NCBI RefSeq assembly: GCF_014696105.1
Contig: NZ_JACJPO010000008.1
Span: forward strand, 44,218 to 108,217
Reading direction: 5' to 3'
DNA from: Microcoleus sp. FACHB-1515
Lineage (GTDB): Bacteria; Cyanobacteriota; Cyanobacteriia; Elainellales; Elainellaceae
DNA: 64,000 nucleotides
Part shown: one piece after another, positions 47,051 to 56,450 of the stretch
How positions within the stretch are numbered: the stretch's first letter is position 1
Layout: each line of letters begins with the position of its first letter
Position numbers and translations under genes: made by a program
The notes under the pieces: model-generated
The model's database searches: none
Told to the model about the DNA's origin: nothing
What the model saw: the letters and a program-made list of their open reading frames with translations, nothing else

Positions 47051-48721
47051 ATGCTGAAAAAACGTGCGCCTGTGTTGATCGCGGCTGGAACGGCGATCGC
47101 TTTGGCGGCTGGCGGCGGCGGAGCTTACTGGTGGATGCAGCAGCAAGTTCCGGTGGGAGAATTGCCTGCGGGTGTAGATGTTGTGCCGCGAAATGCCCTT
47201 GCGACCATTTCGCTGACGACCAATGAAGGCCAGTGGCGCAGACTGCGACAGTTCGGCACGGCGCAGACGCAAGCCACGTTCGATCGCGCTTTAGCCGATT
47301 GGCGCGATCGCCTGTTGACGGCGAACAATTTGAACTACAGCAAAGACATTCGGCCTTGGGTCGGGGAAGAAGTGACGATCGCGTTTTTGTCGTCGTCCAA
47401 TCCTAATCCCACTGCCTCACCGTCGAGTCAAGCTCCGATCGAGGGACAGCAAACTCCGGTCATTCTTGCGCCGATTGCCAACGCCGCCAGAGCGCAGCAA
47501 ATTTTCTCAAATCGTCAGTCGCAAGCGCAAACTCGCGAATACAAAGGTGAGTCGATCGGCTCGATTCAAAACGACGGAAAATCCTATGCCTACACCGTTG
47601 TAGACAATCGCCTGATTGCGATTTCGCCCGATGCCAAAGCGATCGAGCAGGTGATCGACACCCAGCAAAGCGGAGCATCGATCGTGAAAACGCCGGGATT
47701 CGCGCAGGCCGTGAATCGACTGGAGACGCCCCAACCGTTTGCCCGAACCTATCTGAATGTCCCTGCTGTGAATGCAGTTTTGGCAACCAGTGCCAGCCGA
47801 CCGCTGCCGCTGCAAATTCTAACGCCGCTTCAGCGCAATCAGGGTATGGTGGCAACGGCCACGATCGAATCTGAGGGCGTTCGCTTTCAGGGCACAAGCT
47901 GGCTCAGAGCGAACGACGATGTACGCAATCGCGTCACGAATTCCGCTGAGCGAATGCCCAACATTTTGCCTGCGGATACGCTGATGATGGCATCGGGCGG
48001 CAATCTGCGGCAGCTTTGGCAGGACTACAGCGATCGCGTCACGGCACCTAGCGAGTTGAGTCCAGACAATTTCCGGCGGGCAATCAGCAGCACAACCGGA
48101 CTCGACTTGGACAAAGACTTGATGGCCTGGATGAACGGCGAATTTGCGATCGGCCTTGTGCCCTTTACGCAAACGGGAACCGCGCCCAGCGCAGGCGTAA
48201 TGCTGCTCGTGCAGGCCAGCGATCGCCGCGCTGCCGATGCCGCCCTTGCCAAGCTGGATGAAGCGATGAAGACGCGCTATCAGTTTCAGGTATCGCAAGC
48301 TGACATTGGCGGCAAACCCGTAACCAACTGGACTTCGCAGTTTTCCGCGATTCGCGTCACGCGCGGCTGGCTGGATGGCAACGTAGCCTTCTTAGCGCTC
48401 AATGGCACGATCGCCCAGTCGATCTTGCCGCAAACCAACGCGCCACTCGCGGCTGATCCGGCATTTCAAGCGGCCACAAACTCGACGTTGACTCCGAATA
48501 ACGGACATTTTTTTGTCAACCTCGATCGCCTCACTCAGCAGGACACGCCGTTTTTGCTGTTTCCCCTCTTGCCGCCGCAGACCCGCGAACTTGCTCAGGC
48601 AATGCAGTCGATCGGCGTGACGGGCGCAGTGGTGGACGATCGCACTACGCGCTATGACGTTTTGGTGCGTCTACGCAAGAACGAAGACATCAAGCCCCTA
48701 CCCGCTCCAACGAACCCGTAA
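47051..48721 (+). CDS. DUF3352 exported protein
   Basis: This is a 556-residue protein. The ATG at 47051 is set by AGGAG eight bases upstream; a GTG at 47042 overlaps that site. A signal anchor (residues 6-25) with a GGGG turn is followed by a large soluble domain of the DUF3352 type (PRNALATISLTTNEGQWR early, LPADTLMMASGGNLRQLW in the middle). The family is common in cyanobacteria and has no assigned function. Confidence 0.85.
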   Translation: MLKKRAPVLIAAGTAIALAAGGGGAYWWMQQQVPVGELPAGVDVVPRNALATISLTTNEGQWRRLRQFGTAQTQATFDRALADWRDRLLTANNLNYSKDIRPWVGEEVTIAFLSSSNPNPTASPSSQAPIEGQQTPVILAPIANAARAQQIFSNRQSQAQTREYKGESIGSIQNDGKSYAYTVVDNRLIAISPDAKAIEQVIDTQQSGASIVKTPGFAQAVNRLETPQPFARTYLNVPAVNAVLATSASRPLPLQILTPLQRNQGMVATATIESEGVRFQGTSWLRANDDVRNRVTNSAERMPNILPADTLMMASGGNLRQLWQDYSDRVTAPSELSPDNFRRAISSTTGLDLDKDLMAWMNGEFAIGLVPFTQTGTAPSAGVMLLVQASDRRAADAALAKLDEAMKTRYQFQVSQADIGGKPVTNWTSQFSAIRVTRGWLDGNVAFLALNGTIAQSILPQTNAPLAADPAFQAATNSTLTPNNGHFFVNLDRLTQQDTPFLLFPLLPPQTRELAQAMQSIGVTGAVVDDRTTRYDVLVRLRKNEDIKPLPAPTNP

Positions 48722-48788
48722 ACCACGTTGCAAATTGGAAACGCACCAGCGGCAGGGGCGCGGCGCTGCCGTGCCCCTGCCGAACAAG

Positions 48789-50576
48789 CTAGAGCGACAA
48801 AGCAGCGTCGGTCTGCATTGTGCCAACCGTACCGGAATACACCAAGCCCCGCTGCATATCCAGCGTCAAAATTGCCCCGTCGCGAATGAGTGCAGTTGCA
48901 TTCTTGACGCCAACAATCACAGGCACGCCCAGCCGCAATCCGATTACAGCGGCATGACTGGTGAGGCTGTCATCTTCGATCACCAGACCCGACGCTTTGC
49001 GAATCGCTTCCACATAGTCCGCGCTGGTGTTGGCCGCGACGAGAATTTCACCTGGATTAAAATTGCCGACCTCGCGACTGCTGTGGGCGACACGAGCGCG
49101 ACCACTCACTGAGCCTTGGCCGATGCCAATGCCTTTACCCAGCACTGCCGTCACGACTTCCACCTTGATCAAATCTGTTGATCCGGCGACACCCTGCAAT
49201 GTGCCTGCCGTCATGACGACAAGATCGCCTTCGCGCAGCAGCGATTTTTCCTGCGCCACGTTCAACGCCGCCTGAAAAGTTTGTCCGGTTGAAGGCAAAT
49301 CCAAGACGAGTAAAGGTTTCACGCCCCAAACAAGCTGTAGCTGTCGTGCCACATCCACGTGCGGCGTCACGGCCAGAATTGGCTTGCGGGGACGGAATTT
49401 TGAGACGTTGCGGGCGGTTGCTCCGGTTTTGGTCAAGGTCATGATCGCGGCGGCGTTCAACTGTTCAGCAATGCGTCCGACTGCCTGACTGATCGCAGTC
49501 GGGATCGATCGCCCTGGCACATTTTCGGCATTGCGGCGGGCAGATTCATCCTGCTCGATGCGGCAGGCAATTCGCGCCATTGTTGCCACTGCCTCGATCG
49601 GATATTTGCCCACAGCCGTTTCGTTTGAAAGCATCACGGCATCGGTTCCATCCAAAATCGCGTTCGCCACGTCGGAAATCTCGGCACGAGTCGGGCGGGG
49701 ACTGTGTACCATGCTGTCGAGCATTTGCGTGGCCGTAATGACCGGAATGCCCAATCGATTTGCCGTTGCAATCAAGCGCTTTTGCAGAATCGGCACTTCT
49801 TCAGCCGGAAGTTCGACGCCCAGATCGCCCCGTGCGACCATGACGCCATCGCAGAGCGAGAGAATCGCTTCCATCTGCTCGATCGCCTCGTGTTTTTCGA
49901 TCTTGGCGATCACGGGAACGTTTTTGCCTGCGCTGGAAATCAGTTCTTTAATTTCCAGCACGTCCTGCGGATTGCGAACAAAGCTCAAGGCCACCCAATC
50001 TACGCCCTGATCGAGTCCAAACACTAAATCTTGACGGTCTTTATCCGTCATCGCCTTGATCGACAGATAGACGCCTGGAAAATTCACGCCCTTATTGTTC
50101 GACAAGGGGCCACCGACCGTGACGCGACAGTGCAGTTCACGAGCGGCGCGATCGACCGACTCCACCTGCATCTCAACGCGCCCATCATCCAGCAAAATCG
50201 TTGCGCCGACCGGAACTTCATCGGCCAGCGGCTCATACGTCACCGAGCTAATTTCCTGCGTTCCCGGCGTGGGGCGGCTGGTGAGAATGTAGCGATCGCC
50301 CTTCGCCAAAATAATCGAACCATTCTCAAATCGACCTAGGCGAATTTTTGGTCCCTGCAAATCTTGCAGAATTCCGACGGGCTGATTGAGTTCAAACGAA
50401 ATTTGGCGAATCAGGCGAATGCTGCGTAGATGATCTTCATGCGTGCCGTGCGAAAAGTTCAATCGCAGCGTGGTTGCGCCTGCTTCGATCAAGTCGCGCA
50501 GGACTTCGGGTGAACTCGTGGCGGGGCCGATCGTTGCGACAATTTTGGTGCGACGCATCGAAGATTGCAGTTGCAT
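48789..50576 (-). CDS. pyk: Pyruvate kinase with C-terminal PEP-utiliser domain
   Basis: Pyruvate kinase makes pyruvate and ATP from phosphoenolpyruvate at the end of glycolysis. With the start at 50576 (MQLQSSMRRTKIVATIGPA) the protein has 595 residues; a frame open to 50696 has no family support. The catalytic part is complete: LRLNFSHG, PVIAKIEKHEAIEQM, VARGDLGVELP and the metal/substrate loop TATQMLDSM. After the allosteric domain an extra C-terminal domain of about 100 residues resembles the PEP-utilising mobile domain (EDDSLTSHAAVIGLRLGVPVIVG), as in other cyanobacterial and Bacillus enzymes. Confidence 0.95.
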   Translation of the reverse strand: MQLQSSMRRTKIVATIGPATSSPEVLRDLIEAGATTLRLNFSHGTHEDHLRSIRLIRQISFELNQPVGILQDLQGPKIRLGRFENGSIILAKGDRYILTSRPTPGTQEISSVTYEPLADEVPVGATILLDDGRVEMQVESVDRAARELHCRVTVGGPLSNNKGVNFPGVYLSIKAMTDKDRQDLVFGLDQGVDWVALSFVRNPQDVLEIKELISSAGKNVPVIAKIEKHEAIEQMEAILSLCDGVMVARGDLGVELPAEEVPILQKRLIATANRLGIPVITATQMLDSMVHSPRPTRAEISDVANAILDGTDAVMLSNETAVGKYPIEAVATMARIACRIEQDESARRNAENVPGRSIPTAISQAVGRIAEQLNAAAIMTLTKTGATARNVSKFRPRKPILAVTPHVDVARQLQLVWGVKPLLVLDLPSTGQTFQAALNVAQEKSLLREGDLVVMTAGTLQGVAGSTDLIKVEVVTAVLGKGIGIGQGSVSGRARVAHSSREVGNFNPGEILVAANTSADYVEAIRKASGLVIEDDSLTSHAAVIGLRLGVPVIVGVKNATALIRDGAILTLDMQRGLVYSGTVGTMQTDAALSL

Positions 50577-50799
50577 GGCGGCTTTGGAAAAACAAAAAAT
50601 GACGGTGGGGCGCGATCGCTCTGCTTGCGGAACGGTATCGATCGCGTTGCCGATTGACGCAGCAACAGGGATACTATCACGTTTACCGAGTGCCACGTTT
50701 ACTGAGTCCCACAGCCATTCGGCTAGCGGCGAACGGTTTGTTTGTTTCTACGATCGCCGCCGTCCTGCTCCGCAACATTGCTGCCGCTTCATGCAAGCT

Positions 50800-51468
50800 T
50801 TAACGGAAGCGATTTGGATTGAGAGAATTTTGTCGCAGTTGCGTTCCCGTGCCGCCATCTGCGCGATCGAGAAACGGCCTGAGATTGATGCTGGCAGCCG
50901 GACGCCGCGATCGCCCGCTTCCCGGAATTCCCAGGACGTTGCCAATTTGACCCAAAATATCGTCATCGTCTCCGGTAAACGTGGTGACGGCATCAGTAGA
51001 CTGGCCGCTGTCAGCAACCGCAATGTTCTCGAAGACGCGATCGCGCGTCAACAGCGGGTCTTGTCCGGGCGGAACGGTCAGCACAATTCGGCAACCGGAA
51101 ACCTGCTGGGTTGTGACGCAAACGGTGTTGTAACCATTTTCGACTCCGGTTTGCAGTTGCAGCAGTCCGTCCGGGCGATATTCTTCCAAGCGGCGGCTGA
51201 TTTCTGCACAGCGGCGTTCGGGCGTCCAACCACCACCAAGTTCAGTCGGCGTTGCCCAGGGATAAAGCTGTCCAGGCTGACTTTCTGGGGCATACATCAC
51301 GGTGTATTGGCCGTTTTGCATTTGGCAGCTAAAGCGGGTTCCGCTCGTCACCGGGGGCGTGGACTGCTTGAAATTGGCTTGAGCAGGAGCGGCGATACTC
51401 AGGCCGATCGCGATCGACGCACTCAAATAGCAAACTGGGCGCAGGCGATTCCACGTCGAGGTGGTCAT
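50800..51468 (-). CDS. COP23 domain protein
   Basis: This is a 222-residue exported protein with a signal peptide (cut near residue 32, AQANF). The COP23 domain covers about residues 42-160, with four cysteines (C48, C87, C117, C126) that likely form two disulfides, and the WTPERRCAEISRRLEEY motif. COP23 was first described as a circadian oscillating polypeptide in a unicellular cyanobacterium; its function is unknown. The C-terminal 60 residues are a polar tail. Confidence 0.88.
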   Translation of the reverse strand: MTTSTWNRLRPVCYLSASIAIGLSIAAPAQANFKQSTPPVTSGTRFSCQMQNGQYTVMYAPESQPGQLYPWATPTELGGGWTPERRCAEISRRLEEYRPDGLLQLQTGVENGYNTVCVTTQQVSGCRIVLTVPPGQDPLLTRDRVFENIAVADSGQSTDAVTTFTGDDDDILGQIGNVLGIPGSGRSRRPAASINLRPFLDRADGGTGTQLRQNSLNPNRFR

Positions 51469-51617
51469 GTGCGAAGTTCCTTGGATGAATGAACGATACA
51501 GTTCTAGCGAATGCGTTGCTTTGACGTAGATGCAGGTCTTAAAGTGCCCAAGTTGAGTGTCTAGGTTCAGAAATTTCGCTCGGCAGGGGAAATTTGCAAA
51601 GAAGCTGTAAAATTTTG

Positions 51618-51646
51618 TTACAAGACGGACGGTAGCCTGCTACACT
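51618..51646 (+). promoter_or_regulatory. Promoter candidate for an unannotated transcript
   Basis: TTACAA (51618-51623), a 17-bp spacer and TACACT (51641-51646). It lies upstream of a region that has no plus-strand gene but ends in a strong terminator. Confidence 0.4.
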
Positions 51647-51651
51647 ATTTC

Positions 51652-51785
51652 CTGGAATGCACATTAATCGATGTGTAGAGAAAAGTAATCTTGTCGTCGC
51701 GGTGGGAACGCGCTGGCTGGATTTTTTCCGTTTGTGAGAACAACGTTACAGAGGAAAGGCTGGTCTGCGGACTGGCCTTTTTTGT
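51652..51785 (+). ncRNA. Candidate small RNA
   Basis: A terminator hairpin (AAAGGCTGGTC-tgcg-GACTGGCCTTT and a T-run, near 51757-51785) stands 130 bp downstream of a promoter-like pair, with no reading frame between. Both flanking genes are on the minus strand, so the terminator does not serve them on the plus strand. I do not recognise the RNA. Its 5' part holds an imperfect dyad around CACATTAATCGATGTG. Confidence 0.45.
51757..51785 (+). terminator. Rho-independent terminator without an upstream gene
   Basis: An 11-bp stem with two G-U pairs and a TGCG loop, followed by TTTTTT. No plus-strand coding sequence precedes it. Confidence 0.75.
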
Positions 51786-51817
51786 TGCGCGATCGAGGTG
51801 ATAGCCTGCGATCGCCA

Positions 51818-53494
51818 CTAAGCAAATCCAGGACGTTTTAGGCGTCTGCGGCGTTTGCTCAGCGGCGTCTCGCTGGTTTGAGCAACGGCTTCGAGCCGTT
51901 CTTGCCGTTCAATTTCTGGCAGTTTCAAGATCACGCCTGCGAAAAACCAGTAGTAAACCGCAACCGGATCAACATCAAGCGGATAGAAATAGGTGTTGTA
52001 GCTAATAAACAGCACAAACACCCAAAACGACGTTCCATAGCTGCACAAACTGCTGTCGCGAATCGATCGACTAGCCCGCAGAGTCAAGAAGCACAAAACC
52101 GTCACGACCAAGAGAAACGACAGCACGCCAAACAGCCCAATTTCATACAGCAGCTTGGGATAGTAGGTTTCGATCAGTTCCGTTTTGCCAAAGACGCGAG
52201 CCGAATTGGTGGCGCGGCCTAATCCCAAGCCGAGCAGTCCGGTTTGCGCCTCGATCGCCTGCTGAAACTGGTTATAGACAAACTGCGGCGGCGGTGAAGC
52301 ACTCCAGCGCGATTCCAAGCTGGCGATGCGCTCTTGCAGCACTTGCGGATTGTTGACGGCAACCAGTCCCAGCAGCGTAAATAAAGCGATCGCTGTCGGC
52401 AAAAATTTCTTGAGATAAATCATTTGTCCCGTCACAATGAGCAGCAGTCCGAACATGACGGGAACGACAGCCAGCGCAATCCGCTGACCGGACAAAACGG
52501 CCATGATGAAGACAGCAGCGATCGCCGTCAGTCCCAAAATTCGCCAGCGTTTGCGGGGATCGTTAAAGGCAGCCGCAAACGTTAAGAACAAGCTTGAAAT
52601 CAAAAACCAGCCCCACTGCCAAGGCGCAACAAACGTTCCTGGCAAGCGAATCTGTCCGACCTGGGGACTGTAGAGCACCGCCCCACCCACCAAACAGCGT
52701 GCGTCTAAATCTGGCCGAAATTGTGCTTCACCGATGTAATATCTTGTGCCTGCACAATATCCAATTTTCAGCAGCAAATATTGCACAAATGCCAGTCCAC
52801 AAGCGACAAGGACGATCGCAATCATCAGCCGAGTTAAAAACAGTAAATCCTGTCGATTCCGAACGAGATAGTAGGCACAAACAATCAGCGGAATATAGCC
52901 AACTAGCACCTTTAAACCCAAAATTCCCATCAGAATTGGCTGATCTCCCTGCGCGAGAATTTCAGGATTAAACTGTTCTGGTGAATTGACAAAGATAAGC
53001 GTGAGCAGCGCGATCGCCAACAGCAAGCCCACAGCGGGGATCAGCGGTTTCGGAATTAGAATCGGCAGTTTTTCGCGACGGCAATATTGAATTACACCAA
53101 ACAAAGCTGGAATATAAAAGCCGTCTTTGGCAAGCTGCAATAGTGGACTGTTGCCGATCGCATACGTCACCGATCCGCTGAACGGCATGTAGATCAAAAA
53201 CGCCCACAGCGCCTGACGCGGATACTTGAACGACAAGGCCGTGTAAAGCAATCCAACCGTAACGGCAATTCCAGCTTTGGGGGCGATCGTCAGCCCAACG
53301 ACAAATCCCACAAACGTCGCAAACAAAACGGTGAACGTCGTGAAGCGAATCAATGCTTGGCGGAGGCGATCGGCTTTACGCTTTCGCATCAATCGTTCTT
53401 TCAAACTCAGCGATTGCGGTGGGTCGGTTGGCGTGGCAGGCGACACCGCTCCGGGATTGCTGCGCGATCGAGCTTTGGGCTTAGACTTCAACAT
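51818..53494 (-). CDS. hpsL: HpsL-like O-antigen ligase/polymerase family membrane protein
   Basis: This is a 558-residue protein (ATG at 53494; a TTG at 53503 is in frame). A basic N-terminal 50 residues precede about eleven membrane helices, with the largest loop around residues 245-300 (GYCAGTRYYIGEA to GQIRLPGTFVAP). The layout fits the O-antigen ligase/Wzy fold. The segments FKYPRQALWAFLIYMPFSG and LAKDGFYIPAL match what I remember of the hormogonium polysaccharide protein HpsL of filamentous cyanobacteria. It likely polymerises or transfers an exopolysaccharide. Divergent from the nucleotidyltransferase gene. Confidence 0.72.
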   Translation of the reverse strand: MLKSKPKARSRSNPGAVSPATPTDPPQSLSLKERLMRKRKADRLRQALIRFTTFTVLFATFVGFVVGLTIAPKAGIAVTVGLLYTALSFKYPRQALWAFLIYMPFSGSVTYAIGNSPLLQLAKDGFYIPALFGVIQYCRREKLPILIPKPLIPAVGLLLAIALLTLIFVNSPEQFNPEILAQGDQPILMGILGLKVLVGYIPLIVCAYYLVRNRQDLLFLTRLMIAIVLVACGLAFVQYLLLKIGYCAGTRYYIGEAQFRPDLDARCLVGGAVLYSPQVGQIRLPGTFVAPWQWGWFLISSLFLTFAAAFNDPRKRWRILGLTAIAAVFIMAVLSGQRIALAVVPVMFGLLLIVTGQMIYLKKFLPTAIALFTLLGLVAVNNPQVLQERIASLESRWSASPPPQFVYNQFQQAIEAQTGLLGLGLGRATNSARVFGKTELIETYYPKLLYEIGLFGVLSFLLVVTVLCFLTLRASRSIRDSSLCSYGTSFWVFVLFISYNTYFYPLDVDPVAVYYWFFAGVILKLPEIERQERLEAVAQTSETPLSKRRRRLKRPGFA

Positions 53495-53624
53495 GAGTTC
53501 CAACCTAGCCCATTCGATCGAATTTCGGCTAGTCCTATCAAGTTTCGGTCGGGAAATTGAAAGCTACCGGATGTCTTCTTTTCGCATCTGAAAAGAGTGG
53601 AGCGATCGTAATTTGCTATCTCCT

Positions 53625-54389
53625 ATGACTTCTTTAGATTCACCAGAAATTATTGCGCTCTTACCCGCAGGCGGACAGGCAACTCGACTTGCCCCGTTGC
53701 CGTTAAGTAAGGAACTCTACCCGATCGGCTTTTCGGAGGGAAGACCAAAAGTCGTGGCGCATTATCTGCTAGAGAAAATGCAGCGATCGGGCGTTCACAA
53801 AGCTTTTTTTATTCTTAAACCGGGAAAGTGGGATATTCCCGCTTATTTTGGCGATGGGGCAGTGGTGAATCTGCCCATCGGATATTTAACCGTTCATGTG
53901 TCGCATGGTGTGCCGTATACGATCGATCAAGCCTACCCGTTTGTGCAAAATGCGATCGTCGTTTTGGGATTTCCTGATATTTTGTTTCAACCGGAAGATG
54001 CTTACGCCAAAATTCTCGATCGACTTGTCACCACGCAGGCCGATGTTGTGTTGGGACTATTTCCAACCGAGCAGTTTAATAAAGCAGGAATGGTCGAATT
54101 TGATTGCAGTGGACAAGTTCTGAAGATTATTGAAAAACCTCAGCAAACCGACTTGAAATACATGTGGGCGATCGCCGCTTGGAGTTCGCGCTTCACTGAA
54201 TTTTTGCATGAGTATCTGCGCGAAACTGAACGGCAGTCCTCTAGCCGAGAACTGCCGATCGGAGATGTAATTCAGGCGGCGATCGATCGAGGTTTTGTCG
54301 TGCAGTCTGAAGTGTTTCCCGAAGGGTCATACCTCGACATCGGCACGCCCGAAGACCTAAAGCGAGCCATCCAGATGCTTACACGCTGA
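53625..54389 (+). CDS. Sugar nucleotidyltransferase (RmlA/GlmU-like)
   Basis: This is a 254-residue protein; ATG at 53625, with an in-frame TTG at 53613. The nucleotide-binding signature ALLPAGGQATRLAPLPLSKELYPIG is at the N-terminus, GFPDILF supplies the metal-binding aspartate and IIEKP the sugar-binding motif. It should couple a sugar 1-phosphate to a nucleotide. It lacks the left-handed beta-helix of GlmU. The last 11 bp overlap the convergent glycosyltransferase gene. Confidence 0.85.
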   Translation: MTSLDSPEIIALLPAGGQATRLAPLPLSKELYPIGFSEGRPKVVAHYLLEKMQRSGVHKAFFILKPGKWDIPAYFGDGAVVNLPIGYLTVHVSHGVPYTIDQAYPFVQNAIVVLGFPDILFQPEDAYAKILDRLVTTQADVVLGLFPTEQFNKAGMVEFDCSGQVLKIIEKPQQTDLKYMWAIAAWSSRFTEFLHEYLRETERQSSSRELPIGDVIQAAIDRGFVVQSEVFPEGSYLDIGTPEDLKRAIQMLTR

Positions 54390-55776
54390 CGGTCGCACCT
54401 GCTGCCGCAGTCGCCACGGCTCCGGCAGCAACAGCAGCAACGGTTCCTGCGGCCACCGCAGCGCTGGCCGCTACTGCCTCGGCAGCTTTGACTTTCGCTC
54501 GCCGTGCCGGACGCGGAGCCGAGAAGAATTCGTTGCACAACTCTTCAATCAGCATCAGGTAAAGGTCGCTAAGCTGTTCAGACACGCCATCCCAGCTAAA
54601 TTCCCGCTGGACGCGATCGCGAGCCGCCGCACCCATTTGATCGCGCAGTTGAGAACTGCTGACAATTTGGGCGATCGCGCCCGCAAACGCCACTTCATCT
54701 TGTGGCGGCATCAGGAAACCTGTTTCACCGGAAACGACCGTGTACTGCAAGCCGCCGACATCACTGGCAACAACCGGAGTACCGCTTGCCATCGCTTCGA
54801 TCGTCACCAAGCCAAACGGTTCGTAGTGGCTGGGCACAACGCTGACATCTGCCGCCGCATAGTAGGCGGGAAGCTGCGTGTGGTCAAGTCGTCCGGCGAA
54901 GATCGTTTTTTCGGCCAGTCCCAATTGATTCACGATGCCTTCAATGCGATCGCGCTCCAGTCCATCGCTTTGTCCGGGCGTGCTGCCGCCTGCAATAATC
55001 AGCTTCAAGTTCGGCACGTCGCGCAGTTTTTCATGGCCGACGGCTCTCACCAGAGTTTCAATGCCCTTGCGCGGATCGAAGCGACCGACATAAAGCACAA
55101 TCTTGTCATCGGCTGAGAAGCCCAGTTCCTGACGAGCGGCAGCGCGATCGATTTTGCCAAAGTTTGAGGTGTCTGTGCCGCAGGGAATAATGTCCACGCT
55201 GCCCTGCGTCGAGATCAACGTCCGCATGTGTTCTTCTTCTTGTGGGCTGGTGGCAACAACGCGATCGACCGTTTCCAAACAGCGCTTTTCCGTCTCCAGG
55301 CGCGTTTTGGCAATCATGGGGATCGTGGAAACAGCTTGATATTTGACGGCTCCGATCGAGTGGTAGGTGTGCACCTGCTTGGTGAGTTGGCGCTTACAGA
55401 TCTCTATGCCCACCCAGGACGAGAGCCAGTAGTTGGTGTGGACGATCGGGTAAATTGTGCGCTCGTCATGCTGAAAGCGCAAAAAGCGATCGACAAATTC
55501 CGGCAAATAGGGAAAGAGATCGTCGCGACCAATGTATTCCAGTGGACCAGCTTGGAGACGAATCGTGCGGCAGTTTGGCGCGTGCTGAACGATCGTCGGC
55601 TGATCAGCGGCGATTTGGCGTGTGAACATATCGACGCGCCAGCCCAATCGCGCCAAGGCTTCGCCCACCTGTCTGACATACACGTTTTGTCCGCCTGCCC
55701 CTTCTCCACCGATCTCAATGGCGGGGTCGCCATGTACAGAGATGAGTGCGATTCGTCCTCGGTTTGTGGAAAACAT
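54379..55776 (-). CDS. Glycosyltransferase family 4, sucrose-phosphate-synthase-like
   Basis: This is a 465-residue GT-B enzyme. The N-terminal fold starts with GRIALISVHGDPA and GGQNVYVRQVGEALARLG; the C-terminal donor site has VLYVGRFDPRKGIETLVRA and the EX7E motif EPFGLVTIE. It resembles cyanobacterial sucrose-phosphate-synthase-like and related glycosyltransferases, but lacks a phosphatase domain. The C-terminal tail of about 40 residues is nearly all Ala, Val and Gly (AAEAVAASAAVAAGTV and on), which is atypical for the family and runs into the convergent neighbour. Confidence 0.88.
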   Translation of the reverse strand: MFSTNRGRIALISVHGDPAIEIGGEGAGGQNVYVRQVGEALARLGWRVDMFTRQIAADQPTIVQHAPNCRTIRLQAGPLEYIGRDDLFPYLPEFVDRFLRFQHDERTIYPIVHTNYWLSSWVGIEICKRQLTKQVHTYHSIGAVKYQAVSTIPMIAKTRLETEKRCLETVDRVVATSPQEEEHMRTLISTQGSVDIIPCGTDTSNFGKIDRAAARQELGFSADDKIVLYVGRFDPRKGIETLVRAVGHEKLRDVPNLKLIIAGGSTPGQSDGLERDRIEGIVNQLGLAEKTIFAGRLDHTQLPAYYAAADVSVVPSHYEPFGLVTIEAMASGTPVVASDVGGLQYTVVSGETGFLMPPQDEVAFAGAIAQIVSSSQLRDQMGAAARDRVQREFSWDGVSEQLSDLYLMLIEELCNEFFSAPRPARRAKVKAAEAVAASAAVAAGTVAAVAAGAVATAAAGATVSV

Positions 55777-56048
55777 GGTTTGAAGTATTGATAAAACTTG
55801 TAGATGTCTTAACGTTTGTATAACACTATATGGTTTGTTAATCGATATTAATCGTTCTTTGGAATGAACTTATCAGCGAGCTAGAACGCCTGTGTATCTG
55901 CCTCTTGAGGATGAGCAGCCTTATCCTTCGGCTTCTCACTCTGGAGGGATTGAGATAGCAGATGTTTCTCGTATGATTTGTATTGTTAATAACAAATCAA
56001 GGCACTTTCATCGAGTGCTTTTGATGGAAACTACAGGAGGAAACTGAT

Positions 56049-56231
56049 ATGGGTCTCGACGATAAAGCCAAGAACGCTGCGAAAAACATTGAAGGCAAAG
56101 CTCAAGAAGCATATGGCAATGTGACGGGCGATCCGGAACACAAAGCCGAAGGCAAAGCCAAGCAGGGCGAAGCTGAAATTCGCAACGCTGGTGAAGATGT
56201 CAAAGATAAAATCAAGAAAGCGATCGACTAA
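56049..56231 (+). CDS. CsbD family stress protein
   Basis: This is a 60-residue hydrophilic protein with a strong ribosome binding site (ACAGGAGGAAACTGAT before ATG). The CsbD pattern is clear: KNIEGKAQEAYGNVTGDPEHKAEGKAKQ, followed by a basic helical tail. Family members are induced by general stress in Bacillus and others; their molecular role is unknown. A strong terminator follows. Confidence 0.93.
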   Translation: MGLDDKAKNAAKNIEGKAQEAYGNVTGDPEHKAEGKAKQGEAEIRNAGEDVKDKIKKAID

Positions 56232-56269
56232 GTTCGTTTTGTCACCAGCTAGCAGTTTTTGCTAGTTCA

Positions 56270-56296
56270 AAAGCAGGCCAAATGGCCTGCTTTTTG
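56270..56296 (+). terminator. Rho-independent terminator after csbD
   Basis: AAAGCAGGCCA-aa-TGGCCTGCTTT forms a perfect 11-bp stem followed by a T-run. It lies 39 bp after the csbD stop codon. Confidence 0.9.
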
Positions 56297-56400
56297 TGTT
56301 GTTTGAACTGGCATTGAACCAACATGATGCATCTGTAGGATCACGACAGGTCGCACCCATACCCAAAATTTGTACTGCTTGCGAGTTCGCTGAGTATTCT

Positions 56401-56441
56401 CTGCATCGATTCGTTTCGCAGAGCAAAGCGAATCGATGCAG
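56401..56441. repeat. 13-bp inverted repeat upstream of a coiled-coil gene
   Basis: CTGCATCGATTCG (56401-56413) and CGAATCGATGCAG (56429-56441) are exact complements around a 15-bp loop. The right arm contains an ATG (56436) in frame with the next gene, which argues for a later start. It could be a regulator-binding dyad or an mRNA leader hairpin. Confidence 0.6.
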
Positions 56442-56450
56442 TATAAAAAG

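Noticed and set aside
50443..51492. 349-residue plus-strand frame
   Set aside because: Covers the start of pyk and all of the COP23 gene in antisense; no ribosome binding site and no recognisable domain.
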